Notes: generated by a model not told the origin, from the sequence alone. Counted from the first letter of the stretch, positions 1 to 7,445 are shown. The stretch: 22,213 nt of DNA from CAZAOY01 sp964486925 (GCA_964486925.1 CAZAOY010000042.1:1-22213), one strand, 5' to 3'. Translations and numbers: made by a program.

Positions 1-46
1 TTTATAAATTTTAGCAATAAAATTATATTATAACCATAACAAACTA

Positions 47-75
47 TTGACCAAGTTAATTTATTGTGTTATACT
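47..75 (+). promoter_or_regulatory. Sigma-A promoter of the TetR-ABC-TipAS operon
   Basis: TTGACC at 47-52 and TATACT at 70-75 are separated by 17 bases, a near-consensus housekeeping promoter. Transcription would start around 82, inside the palindrome at 82-94. No other promoter of this quality is seen before the first gene, so it probably drives all five genes up to the terminator at 3886-3937. Confidence 0.7.
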
Positions 76-81
76 ATAATA

Positions 82-94
82 AACCGAATCGGTT
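82..94. promoter_or_regulatory. Probable TetR operator
   Basis: AACCGAATCGGTT is a perfect inverted repeat of two 6-base arms around one central base. It sits immediately downstream of the -10 element, on the predicted transcription start, and in front of a TetR-family gene. TetR-family regulators commonly repress their own promoter through such palindromes. Autoregulation is inferred from position and symmetry, not shown. Confidence 0.6.
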
Positions 95-132
95 GACCAT
101 AGTATATAGTATAGTGATTGGAGGTTTCACTA

Positions 133-747
133 TTGAAGAAATTTTTAGCATTACCTGCGGATAAAAAAACTACCATTATCGATGCCGCAATGAAGATATT
201 TGGAGCAGTGGGTTATAAAAAAGCTTCTGCAAAGGATATTGCGGACGCCGCGGGGATATCAAAGGGTATGATATTTCACTACTTTGGTAGCAAGCAGAAG
301 CTGTACCTATATCTAGTTGACCTTTCATTTGAGGAGATTATTACCACCTTTACCGAAAAGGTAACTAAGGAGATAGACGACTTTTTTGACCGTATCAAAT
401 TTGGAACAGAGGTAAAGCTATCCATTTTAAAGAAACATCCCGCACTTATGGAGTTTTTAACATCGGTGTACCTAGAAACCGATAGCGAGGTGAAATCCGA
501 AATTAACAAAAGATTAAAGGATAGCGAATCCTTTCGCGATGAGCTGGTACTCACCGACCTAGGGGTAGAAAAGTTTAAGGAATCGGTAGATCCAAAGCTT
601 GTTCTGGAGATTTTAATTAAATTTAGCGAGGGGTATGTGTCGTCTATATCCCACGGCGAAAGCCTAGATATCGATAAACTGGTAGAGAAGTTTAACGCCT
701 GTCTTTTAATGATGAAGAATAACTTTTATAAGGAGGAGTATCTATAA
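133..747 (+). CDS. TetR/AcrR-family transcriptional regulator
   Basis: This is a 204-residue TetR-family one-component regulator. The N-terminal 50 or so residues carry the typical helix-turn-helix: IIDAAMKIFGAVGYKKAS, then IADAAGISKGMIFHYFGSK. The remaining helical part is the ligand and dimerisation domain and is not conserved enough to predict a ligand. I place the start at the TTG at 133, because GGAGG (120-124) lies 8 bases upstream; a reading from the TTG at 118 would start inside that ribosome binding site. The stop codon shares one base with the ATG of the next gene, so the two are translationally coupled. The palindrome at 82-94 suggests that it represses its own operon. The neighbours point to control of drug or peptide efflux. 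Confidence 0.9.
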   Translation: MKKFLALPADKKTTIIDAAMKIFGAVGYKKASAKDIADAAGISKGMIFHYFGSKQKLYLYLVDLSFEEIITTFTEKVTKEIDDFFDRIKFGTEVKLSILKKHPALMEFLTSVYLETDSEVKSEINKRLKDSESFRDELVLTDLGVEKFKESVDPKLVLEILIKFSEGYVSSISHGESLDIDKLVEKFNACLLMMKNNFYKEEYL

Positions 748-1619
748 TGTCCGCTGTAATTCAAACAAGAAAGCTTACTAAAGCCTATGGGAAATCACGT
801 GGTATTATCGACGTGGATCTCACCGTTAACGAGGGGGAGATCTTTGGGTTTATCGGCCCTAACGGTGCGGGTAAGTCCACCACCATCCGCACCTTGCTCT
901 CGCTTATCTATAAAACAAGCGGAGAGGCCACCATCTTTGGTCTGGACTGTGAAAAGGATAAGGTTTCTATCTTAAAGGATGTAGGATATCTGCCTTCCGA
1001 GGTGTTTTACTACGAAAATATGAAGGCTATAGACCTACTAAACTACTCCGCCAGCTTCTATAATAAGGACTGTACCGCTAAGATTAAGGAGCTGTCAGAG
1101 GCACTGGAGCTTGACCTTAATAAAAAGATTGAGGATATGAGCCTTGGTAACAAAAAGAAGGTAGGGATTGTACAAGGACTACTTCACAGTCCAAAGCTTA
1201 TCATACTGGATGAACCCACAAGCGGACTTGACCCGCTTATTCAACGTGTGTTTTTCTCAATTATAAAGCAGGAGAACGAACGCGGGGCGACAGTCTTATT
1301 CTCCTCCCACATACTAAGCGAGGTTCAGCGGATCTGTGACCGTGTAGCAATTATAAAGGATGGACGGATCATCAGCACCCAAAGGATAAGCGAACTTCGG
1401 GACAGCGCATATAAAAAGGTGCATTTCACGCTAACTAACCCGCTACCTGCCTTCACTGTAGCTGGGGCGGCGGACGTTCTTATTGAAGGTAACAATGTAA
1501 GCCTAATCTTTAAAGGTGACTGCAATCTACTACTAAGAGAGCTCTCAAAACATACACTATTAAACATTGATATCACCGAGCCAACGCTTGAGGAGATATT
1601 TATGCATTATTATAATTAG
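747..1619 (+). CDS. ABC transporter ATP-binding protein (ABC-2 type exporter)
   Basis: This 290-residue protein is the ATPase subunit of an ABC-2 exporter. It has a Walker A motif GPNGAGKST (37-45), a degenerate signature MSLGN (131-135) where LSGGQ is usual, Walker B LIILDEP (151-157), the D-loop SGLD, and a switch histidine in SSHIL (188). The C-terminal ~80 residues are the extension common in drug and bacteriocin exporters of this type. It starts at an ATG overlapping the TetR stop codon, with AGGAGG at 731-736. Its partners should be the two following permeases, which would form a heterodimeric membrane channel. The substrate is unknown; drug or antimicrobial peptide export is inferred from the TetR and TipAS neighbours. 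Confidence 0.93.
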   Translation: MSAVIQTRKLTKAYGKSRGIIDVDLTVNEGEIFGFIGPNGAGKSTTIRTLLSLIYKTSGEATIFGLDCEKDKVSILKDVGYLPSEVFYYENMKAIDLLNYSASFYNKDCTAKIKELSEALELDLNKKIEDMSLGNKKKVGIVQGLLHSPKLIILDEPTSGLDPLIQRVFFSIIKQENERGATVLFSSHILSEVQRICDRVAIIKDGRIISTQRISELRDSAYKKVHFTLTNPLPAFTVAGAADVLIEGNNVSLIFKGDCNLLLRELSKHTLLNIDITEPTLEEIFMHYYN

Positions 1620-1641
1620 GCTTAAATATCATACATTTAGG

Positions 1642-1687
1642 AGTAAAAAGAATGTTTTCCGCAGAGAACTTCGGTCTGTTTTTTACT
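1642..1687 (+). terminator. Weak hairpin between ABC ATPase and permease genes
   Basis: AGTAAAAA (1642-1649) pairs with TTTTTACT (1680-1687), with a small inner CAGA/TCTG stem, and a T run follows to 1691. It lies in the 129-base gap after the ATPase gene. It could be an attenuator or a partial terminator that lowers permease expression, but the outer stem is almost all A-T, so the call is weak. Confidence 0.3.
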
Positions 1688-1748
1688 TTTTCAGCAAGAC
1701 CTAATTAAGTATACTAAAAAATCTATAACTAAGGCGGTGGGATAAAAG

Positions 1749-2546
1749 GTGAGTATTAATGTATATCTATTCGAGTTAAAAGCAAAGCTAAAAAGCACTG
1801 TAGTTTGGGGAACAACTATAGTTGGTGCGTTACTGGTGTTTATGGCTTTTGTCTACCCTGTCTTTGCGGATAGTGTAGGTTCTATCCTTAATGTGATTAA
1901 GGGGTTTCCTCCAGAATTTGCGGCGGCATTTGGGTTTGATATTGGAGGAATGTTTTCCTTTGGCGGATTTTATGGGTTTTCGTTTGGCTACATAGCGTTA
2001 ATTGGCGCGGATATGGCGGTGTCGCTTTCTATATCCGCCTTTGCAAGGGAGAAGCAGGCAAAATGTACAGACTTTCTGCTAACAAAGCCTATCTCTCGTG
2101 AGGGGGTTTTTATATCAAAGCTAGCTAGCGGTATAACTTTACTGCTAACTTTAAACATAGTTTTTATCGTAGTGTCAACAATCCTTGGCGTTTACAATGA
2201 TATCCCATCTGGGCAGATGATTTTGGCATCGGTATCACTACTTTTAACACAGCTTGTTTTCTACGCCTTAGGGGTGGTTTATGCCGTTACCGCAAAGCGT
2301 GTACGTTCAGTTTCAGGGATCGCTACCGCTATCTCCTTTGGGGCGTTTATCCTATCAGCACTTGTTAACATTCTAGAAGATGAGAAAGTCAGGTTTATCG
2401 CCCCACTTAAATACTTTGACCCGACAGCGCTCTTAACTAATGGAATATTTGAGTGGCAGTATGCAGTTACCGGAGTAGTTGTGGTGGTAGCTTGTCTTGT
2501 AGCTTCGTTTTATAGATACACTAAAGATGACATCAGTGCGATATAG
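1749..2546 (+). CDS. ABC-2 type transporter permease, subunit 1
   Basis: This 265-residue integral membrane protein has about six hydrophobic segments. Between the second and third lies the cytoplasmic motif LLTKPISREGVFISK, typical of ABC-2 permeases of the YtrC/NatB-like kind. It starts at GTG, 8 bases after GGTGG (1736-1740). It is a divergent paralogue of the next gene: both are 265 residues long, share the TKP-R-x4-K motif region, and end with a 'KYF.P' stretch before the last membrane segment. The two probably form the heterodimeric channel energised by the ATPase encoded at 747-1619. No signal peptide or extra domain is seen. Confidence 0.87.
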   Translation: MSINVYLFELKAKLKSTVVWGTTIVGALLVFMAFVYPVFADSVGSILNVIKGFPPEFAAAFGFDIGGMFSFGGFYGFSFGYIALIGADMAVSLSISAFAREKQAKCTDFLLTKPISREGVFISKLASGITLLLTLNIVFIVVSTILGVYNDIPSGQMILASVSLLLTQLVFYALGVVYAVTAKRVRSVSGIATAISFGAFILSALVNILEDEKVRFIAPLKYFDPTALLTNGIFEWQYAVTGVVVVVACLVASFYRYTKDDISAI

Positions 2547-2567
2547 TATGGGAGGTGAAGTAAGATT

Positions 2568-3365
2568 ATGAATCTGTTAAAACGAGAGTTGTGGGCGGGG
2601 TTAAAGCCCTTTATCCTATGGTCAATCGGACTTTTTGTACTTGTATTTGCGGGAATGGTTAAGTTTACCGGGGTGTCCGCGGGCGGGGAATCTGTCGGGG
2701 GGATTGTAGCACAGCTTCCTAGGATTGTTCAGGCGGTAATGGGGATTGTTGGGATTAACATTGAAACGCTTAGCGGATACTACGCTATACTGTCCTACTT
2801 TGCAATGCTGTGTGCTAGTATCTATGCTATCTATCTTGGCAGTAACGCGGTTAACCGTGAAGCTATCGATAAAACCTATGAGTTTGTCTTTACAAAGCCA
2901 CGTACCAGAGGATATATCCTCCTTATGAAGCTAAATGCAGGGTTTACCTATCTATTTGCATTTAGTCTGTTAAACCTTATCCTCTCTGTTTTGGCTGTGG
3001 CGGCACTAGGTCTTGAGGAGAACATTAACGGGCAGATACTACTGTTTGTGCTTTCGGTGTTTATAGTTAGCCTTTTCTTCTTTATGCTTTCTGCAATGCT
3101 TTCTGCTGTCTTTAAGCGTAGTGAAAAAGGGGTGTTAGCGGCTAACCTATGTTTCTTTGGCACTTTTATTATAGGTATCATTTACGATATGTTAGAGGAT
3201 GGCGGGGTTATCCGTATCCTCTCCCCGTTCAAATACTTTATCCCGCAGGATATTATAGATGGTCGGATGGATATTATATACATAGTAATCCTCATCATAT
3301 CCTCTGTGGTACTTTGCTACTTCACCTTTAGGGTATTTGACCGCAAAGATTTAAATGCGGCATAG
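2568..3365 (+). CDS. ABC-2 type transporter permease, subunit 2
   Basis: This second 265-residue permease follows the first after 21 bases, with GGGAGGTGA just upstream of its ATG. It has about six membrane segments and the motif FVFTKPRTRGYILLMK in the first cytoplasmic loop, matching the equivalent loop of its neighbour. The presence of two related but distinct permeases plus one ATPase is the usual layout of bacterial ABC-2 drug or lantibiotic exporters. The C-terminus (FDRKDLNAA) is short and cytoplasmic. The substrate cannot be read from the sequence. Confidence 0.87.
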   Translation: MNLLKRELWAGLKPFILWSIGLFVLVFAGMVKFTGVSAGGESVGGIVAQLPRIVQAVMGIVGINIETLSGYYAILSYFAMLCASIYAIYLGSNAVNREAIDKTYEFVFTKPRTRGYILLMKLNAGFTYLFAFSLLNLILSVLAVAALGLEENINGQILLFVLSVFIVSLFFFMLSAMLSAVFKRSEKGVLAANLCFFGTFIIGIIYDMLEDGGVIRILSPFKYFIPQDIIDGRMDIIYIVILIISSVVLCYFTFRVFDRKDLNAA

Positions 3366-3400
3366 AGAATTTTATATAAGTAAAAAACGGGAGAGATATT

Positions 3401-3823
3401 ATGAGCAACGAGAAAGAATTTGAGGAGCTAAAGCAAAGGCTTTTGGATGAGAACGAGCAAAGGTACTCAGACGAGTTAAGAGATAGATACGGTGATACCG
3501 TTGATTTAACCAACGATAGATTTAAGAACATGACAAAGGCACAGTATGATGAAAGCCTTAGGCTTTCGCTTATGCTAAATGAGGCATTGGTTGCGGCAAC
3601 TAAATCCGGCGATCCATCAGGTCAACAGGCACAGTATGCTTGTGACCTGCACAGACAGTGGCTTTGTATCTTCTGGACAGAGGACATGTATACAAAGCAG
3701 TCTCATATGGCTTTAGCACAGATGTACTGTGATGATGAGCGGTTTAAAGCTTACTATGAGGCAATCGTGCCCGGGGGTGCAGAGTTTTTGAGGAATGCAA
3801 TGCTAATCTATACAAAGGAGTAG
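3401..3823 (+). CDS. Free-standing TipAS-like antibiotic-recognition domain protein
   Basis: This 140-residue protein matches the TipAS fold, the drug-binding half of the MerR-family regulator TipA and of Mta-like regulators. Recognisable features are the RYGDTVDLTNDRF segment (29-41), the central helix around AQYACDLHRQWLCIFW (77-92), then HMALAQMYCDDERFKAYYEAIVPGGAEFLRNAM (102-134), the family's hallmark end. The MerR-type DNA-binding half is absent and there is no room for it, so this is a binding protein rather than a regulator. TipAS-type domains bind thiopeptides, and the related AlbA binds albicidin. Cysteines are at 81, 89 and 110. It follows the permease by 35 bases in the same operon, which suggests that it sequesters or senses the compound the transporter exports. 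The ligand itself is unknown. Confidence 0.85.
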   Translation: MSNEKEFEELKQRLLDENEQRYSDELRDRYGDTVDLTNDRFKNMTKAQYDESLRLSLMLNEALVAATKSGDPSGQQAQYACDLHRQWLCIFWTEDMYTKQSHMALAQMYCDDERFKAYYEAIVPGGAEFLRNAMLIYTKE

Positions 3824-3885
3824 TTATAGCTATCATATGGAGCATAAGACATAGATAAAACTACAACGCTACCCATAATAATTAA

Positions 3886-3937
3886 AATAAATTGCACTCC
3901 AATAGGTTTTTCTTAACCTTCTGGAGTGCAGTTTATT
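3886..3937. terminator. Bidirectional terminator between the TipAS and ytaF genes
   Basis: Arms 3886-3901 and 3922-3937 form a 16-bp stem with one T-G wobble and a perfect TGCACTCCA/TGGAGTGCA core; the loop contains a second small AGGTT/AACCT stem. The outer ends are A/T rich on both strands (AATAAA and TTTATT), so it can end transcripts from both directions. It sits between two genes that converge on it. Confidence 0.85.
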
Positions 3938-3946
3938 AACACGTAT

Positions 3947-4597
3947 CTATAAAAGCTTTGTAAATCCCATTATAATTAGCACTAACCCGCTAATCCAGGT
4001 TATATTAATGTTAATCTTTTTAGCTATCCTATTCCCTACATACACCCCTAGCATAATTGCTAACGCATCGGTTAGAAGTGAACTTAGAAAAACCGCAACA
4101 CCATTAATCTCGCCTATAGCCGCACCAAACCCTACCGCCATACCGTCTAACGAAAGCGCAACCGCCAGGGACACTGCCTCCATTGGGGATATACTCTTTG
4201 AACGGTCGATATCCGCCTGCTCTGGATCTGCATATAAGCATAGGATAAACTTTAGGTTACAAAGCGAAAAGTGTATCTTCTTATCAAGATCAGAATACCG
4301 CCTAACAATCGACTTTGTCACACCATCTAACACCTTGGTCATACCTAGTATAAACAGTATTAAAAAACAGATCCATCCTGTAACCCAATCGGGTATATAC
4401 TGTCGTACAATTGTCCCTGCCAGTAGCGATACCCCTAATATGGTACTACATACCACATTTATAACAAACACAGATTTAAAGGGGATCTTAATCTTGTTAG
4501 TACCATATGCAAAGCTTGAGATAAACGCATCCATTGACATTGCCCCTGCCAGTAGCAGTGCTTCGATAACCGAAGTAGCAATACTAAAACCTACCAC
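3947..4597 (-). CDS. ytaF: YtaF/MntP-family membrane protein
   Basis: This 216-residue membrane protein of the MntP/YtaF (DUF204) family is made of two related halves with about six membrane segments. The first half has GAMSMDAFISSFAYG and the second ALSLDGMAVGFGAA, the repeated acidic motif thought to bind the cation in MntP. The central DPEQADIDRSKSISPMEA loop is typical of the YtaF sporulation-associated branch rather than the shorter manganese exporter MntP. I choose the GTG at 4597 because GGGAGGTGA lies 5 bases upstream; a longer reading from 4636 has no binding site. It lies 135 bases behind the metal exporter gene with no terminator visible, so read-through from the riboswitch-controlled transcript is possible. 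Metal export is an inference from the family; YtaF itself has no firmly known substrate. Confidence 0.82.
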   Translation of the reverse strand: MVGFSIATSVIEALLLAGAMSMDAFISSFAYGTNKIKIPFKSVFVINVVCSTILGVSLLAGTIVRQYIPDWVTGWICFLILFILGMTKVLDGVTKSIVRRYSDLDKKIHFSLCNLKFILCLYADPEQADIDRSKSISPMEAVSLAVALSLDGMAVGFGAAIGEINGVAVFLSSLLTDALAIMLGVYVGNRIAKKININITWISGLVLIIMGFTKLL

Positions 4598-4732
4598 GTA
4601 AGTCACCTCCCACATAGTACCATAGTATTCTACCACGTCTTTTATTGTTACCGATAAAAAGCTTATAAATCTTACCCTTTTAACCTATTAATGCTGATTT
4701 TTAATGTAATTACACCGATATCTGTTCATTTT

Positions 4733-5629
4733 TTATGTTTCATCCGTATGGCATTCATCCTGTGACGGGTGGATATGTACCATACAATCTAATACATTTA
4801 ATCCCGCAGATATAATCTTATTGCTAAGCCCCTGTGCTATATCATGGGATTGTGTAACCGTCATATCAGACCTAACATCTATGGTTAGATCCGCAAAGAT
4901 TACATTGTTTGAGATCCTTGTCTTTAGCTCGCAGATATCTAAAACCTCACTATTACCTAGCACCAGTTCACGTATCCTGTCCTCGATTTCAATCGGTGCA
5001 GATCGGTCGATAAGCTGGTGTACCGCTGTCTTTATAATGTCATATGAAGCTTTTAGGATTATAAAGCATACCACCACCGCCGCAATAGGGTCGGCTATCC
5101 CTACCCCAAAGTAAGAAAAGAATAATCCTATTAACACCGCAATTGAGCTAATGCTGTCTGTGCGGTGGTGCCATGCGTCACTCATAAGTGAGGATGAGTT
5201 TAGCTTTAAAGCCACCCCTCTTGTGTACCAAAACATCCATTCCTTGCTAATTATCGACACTACCGTCACCACAAAGGCAAGCGGAGATAACGTTAAAGTC
5301 GTACCAGAAGTCGCCTTTGTAATCCCCTCATACCCTAAAAAGAGGGCGGTAGCCCCTAGTGCTGTGCCTAAAGCTAGGGAAAACAGGCTCTCTATACGAT
5401 GGTGACCATAAGGGTGCTCAATATCTGCATTTTTACTAGATAGCTTAAGCCCTATCATTACCATCACGGTGGTTATGATATCCGATATACTATGTACTGC
5501 ATCTGAAATAACCGCTGTACTCTTTGCAATAATCCCTACAACTAACTTTGCTATAGATAGCACCACATTAACTGCAATGGTAACCAGTGACACCTTCTTT
5601 AACTTTTTGTACCTTAAAATGTTATCCAT
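4733..5629 (-). CDS. Cation diffusion facilitator (CDF) divalent metal exporter
   Basis: This 298-residue CDF protein exports divalent metal ions against protons. It has about six membrane helices in residues 12-210 and a ~80-residue C-terminal cytoplasmic metal-sensing domain. The membrane metal site is visible as HSISD (46-50) in helix 2 and HHRTD (154-158) in helix 5, giving two HxxxD pairs; HPYGHHRIE (72-80) is the family's loop motif. It starts at the ATG at 5629, after AGAGAGGT (5638-5645); an upstream extension to 5743 would run through the riboswitch and is rejected. The NiCo riboswitch in its leader indicates induction by Co, Ni or Fe(II), so it is probably a czcD-type exporter of these ions. 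Confidence 0.93.
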   Translation of the reverse strand: MDNILRYKKLKKVSLVTIAVNVVLSIAKLVVGIIAKSTAVISDAVHSISDIITTVMVMIGLKLSSKNADIEHPYGHHRIESLFSLALGTALGATALFLGYEGITKATSGTTLTLSPLAFVVTVVSIISKEWMFWYTRGVALKLNSSSLMSDAWHHRTDSISSIAVLIGLFFSYFGVGIADPIAAVVVCFIILKASYDIIKTAVHQLIDRSAPIEIEDRIRELVLGNSEVLDICELKTRISNNVIFADLTIDVRSDMTVTQSHDIAQGLSNKIISAGLNVLDCMVHIHPSQDECHTDET

Positions 5630-5660
5630 AAAATCTACCTCTCTTTTATTATTTACATAT

Positions 5661-5704
5661 AAAAAACACACCCATGGAACATCTCCTGTCCCACAGATGT
5701 GTTT
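5661..5704 (-). terminator. Expression-platform terminator of the NiCo riboswitch
   Basis: On the minus strand AAACACATCTGTGG (5704-5691) pairs base for base with CCATGGGTGTGTTT (5677-5664), 14 pairs including three G-U, with a 13-base loop and a run of six T (5666-5661). Its left arm uses the same bases as the 3' strand of riboswitch helix P4, and its loop and arm contain the GGGACAG that closes the aptamer. Aptamer and terminator are therefore mutually exclusive. Confidence 0.88.
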
Positions 5705-5858
5705 ATAAAACAATCCGCTGTCACCATTGTGACCCAGCCCCATACCATAAAATTAATGCGGTTAAGACATCTATACAACGCTATTCTAACCATTGGTTTA
5801 AATAGACGTTTTGTTTAGGTGTCTTTCATAGATATTTTAAGGTATCGCCTGCTCAGTT
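5686..5858 (-). promoter_or_regulatory. NiCo (czcD) riboswitch aptamer with enlarged P2
   Basis: Reading the minus strand, the sequence has the known NiCo landmarks in order: CTGAGCAGGC (5856-5847), a P2 stem ATACC/GGTAT (5845-5841 with 5746-5742), GGCTGGG, P3 GTCAC/GTGAC with a 4-base loop (5733-5729 with 5724-5720), P4 CGGATTGT with ACACATCTG and one bulged C (5717-5710 with 5702-5694), and the closing TGTGGGACAG (5695-5686). These match the Clostridium scindens NiCo RNA as I recall it. The class is reported to respond to Co(II), Ni(II) and also Fe(II), with metal binding preventing termination. Here P2 carries a 94-base loop region (5747-5840) where a short loop is expected. The gene controlled is the CDF exporter, the classical target. 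Confidence 0.92.
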
Positions 5859-5864
5859 TTTATT

Positions 5865-5893
5865 ATTGTATGCAGTTTTATAACAAATGTTAA
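5865..5893 (-). promoter_or_regulatory. Promoter of the riboswitch and CDF exporter transcript
   Basis: On the minus strand TTAACA (5893-5888) and TACAAT (5870-5865) are exactly 17 bases apart. Transcription would start near 5858, only a few bases before the CTGAGCAGGC that opens the aptamer, which supports both calls. It lies immediately after the stop codon of the upstream transglutaminase-like gene. Confidence 0.72.
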
Positions 5894-5898
5894 TTAAT

Positions 5899-6513
5899 TT
5901 AACCATCTATCCCCTGCGGCAGATTTAAATTTATAAGATCCCTACAATTCTTGGAGTTTTTTAGCGCTATCATCGTTATATCTAATGGGGCGCTATATAT
6001 AGTCGGGTAATCGATTTCACCATTCTCAACATTAATGTTAAATGCTAGGTATTCCTTATCGGTTGAAAACTGCGCATTAATACCGTTTTTGTTACCCCTT
6101 GCGTCAAGCCTAATGAAGCGGTTAAGCTGTTTTAGGTATACCGCATTTAATGCATGGATACAAAACTTACTATCAACGCTATCAAAAAGCCTTAACCTTT
6201 GGTAGCAAAAACCTGAGGGTATCCCTGCACCTCTTAGTAGTGACGCTAGTAGGTTTGACTTAGCGTAACATATCCCATGACCACTCTCTAAAACCTCTGA
6301 AGCGGTGATGGTCACATCCTCTGCGTTAATATCAAATGAATGGGATATGCTGTCCCTTACATAGATAAAGGCGGCCCTTGCCTTTTCAAGCTCGTCGTTA
6401 CAGTCTTTAAAGATTCTACTAGCAGTTTCTTTTATATTATCGGAATGATAGTCTAGGTAGTATGAGTCGACCAGATAGTCATCCAGGTTATCTGACAACG
6501 GTTTTAGCTTCAT
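5899..6513 (-). CDS. Transglutaminase-like superfamily protein
   Basis: This 204-residue protein has the transglutaminase/papain-like core. The catalytic triad is visible: Cys82 in SGHGICYAKSNLL, His120 in FCIHALNAVY, and Asp137 in RFIRLDARGNKNG. Bacterial members are usually proteases or peptide-modifying enzymes, and the substrate here is unknown. There is no signal peptide, so it is probably cytoplasmic. The ATG at 6513 is chosen because GGGAGGG lies about 9 bases before it; that binding site overlaps the end of the methyltransferase gene, whose stop is only 4 bases upstream. The two are thus co-translated. No terminator follows the gene; transcripts would run into the NiCo riboswitch, whose terminator is the next stop signal. 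Confidence 0.85.
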   Translation of the reverse strand: MKLKPLSDNLDDYLVDSYYLDYHSDNIKETASRIFKDCNDELEKARAAFIYVRDSISHSFDINAEDVTITASEVLESGHGICYAKSNLLASLLRGAGIPSGFCYQRLRLFDSVDSKFCIHALNAVYLKQLNRFIRLDARGNKNGINAQFSTDKEYLAFNINVENGEIDYPTIYSAPLDITMIALKNSKNCRDLINLNLPQGIDG

Positions 6514-6517
6514 AAGA

Positions 6518-7273
6518 CTAAACCCTCCCAACATAGCTTCTTGTTAGGTTTGGCATGGTAAGGATACCGTTTGTGCTATACCTATAAAACAAAGCCTTTA
6601 GTGCACTAACGTATTCTTTGTAACCCGCCTCATCCTCTTTGAGTGCATAGGAGGCTGATAGGTTTCTTCCGATAAACCCCTGCTCATCAAAGACTATCGG
6701 ATTATTAATAACCTTTGATTGGTACGACCCGCTAAAGAAATCATTAAAATCCCCCTCACCAGTCGCCCCACGCATTCCGCCAGAAAATCCCTTAAATCGG
6801 CTACAATAGCTTTTGTTTATCCTATCATTCTCGATTACAAGCTCACTCTTATTGTCACGGGAGTTCCATACCAATATAACCATGCCGTTAGGTTTAAGTA
6901 TCCTTTGACACTCTGCTTTAAACCGCTGTCTGCCAAACCAATGAAATGCCTGCGCTACTGTGATATAGTCGACGCTACTAGGGTCTAACGTTGTATCCTC
7001 AGCGGCGGCGGATACTGGGATAAAGCCATCATACCCGCTAAGGTTTGATTTAGCAACAGCGCTCATATCTGCGTTTGGTTCTACTGAATAGACGGTATTT
7101 CCCCGTTCTAAAAGCAGTTTTGTAAATATCCCCGTGCCCGACCCGACATCTGCAATCACGCTTTTATCGGTAACCCCTACCTCTGTGTAGAGGTAGTCGA
7201 TAAACTCCTGTGGGTAGCTAGGACGAAATTTTTGGTAGATACCACCCATCCCATTAAATTTATCCTCATTCAT
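6518..7273 (-). CDS. Class I SAM-dependent methyltransferase
   Basis: This 251-residue Rossmann-fold methyltransferase has motif I VIADVGSGTGIFTKLL (about 39-54), the acidic ribose-binding residue in VYSVEPN (about 62-68), then AAAEDTTLD and the post-III segment RILKPNGMVILVWN. The N-terminal FRPSYPQEFIDYL segment is typical of the type 11/UbiE-like small-molecule methyltransferases. The acceptor cannot be predicted. It begins at an ATG after TTGGAGTAGAG, and a good promoter lies at 7323-7351. It is coupled to the transglutaminase-like gene downstream, which suggests a joint role, but no pathway is evident. Confidence 0.9.
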   Translation of the reverse strand: MNEDKFNGMGGIYQKFRPSYPQEFIDYLYTEVGVTDKSVIADVGSGTGIFTKLLLERGNTVYSVEPNADMSAVAKSNLSGYDGFIPVSAAAEDTTLDPSSVDYITVAQAFHWFGRQRFKAECQRILKPNGMVILVWNSRDNKSELVIENDRINKSYCSRFKGFSGGMRGATGEGDFNDFFSGSYQSKVINNPIVFDEQGFIGRNLSASYALKEDEAGYKEYVSALKALFYRYSTNGILTMPNLTRSYVGRV

Positions 7274-7322
7274 ACTCTACTCCAATCCTGTTTGTAGCTT
7301 ACATGATTATTACCATAGCATT

Positions 7323-7351
7323 ATTCTACCACAAAACTAATTAAATTGCAA
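7323..7351 (-). promoter_or_regulatory. Promoter of the methyltransferase operon
   Basis: On the minus strand TTGCAA (7351-7346) is followed after 17 bases by TAGAAT (7328-7323), about 50 bases before the methyltransferase start codon. The region diverges from the Rrf2 gene on the other strand, but the two promoters do not overlap. Confidence 0.6.
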
Positions 7352-7445
7352 TATCTACCCATCTATTAAGTGAGTATATTATTTGGGCAACAAAATATTG
7401 CACGCTATACTTACAATTTCCAATTAATAGATTAAATATTAATTT

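Noticed and set aside
4008..4601. A 197-codon plus-strand open frame opposite the ytaF gene
   Set aside because: It is the antisense shadow of a clear membrane protein gene, with no binding site and no recognisable protein features.
4705..4714. TGTAATTACA palindrome between the CDF and ytaF genes
   Set aside because: It is short and A/T rich, with no T run or promoter next to it; likely chance.
5630..5743. N-terminal extension of the CDF exporter reading frame to 5743
   Set aside because: The extension translates the riboswitch terminator and P3/P4 region; the ATG at 5629 has its own AGAGAGGT binding site.
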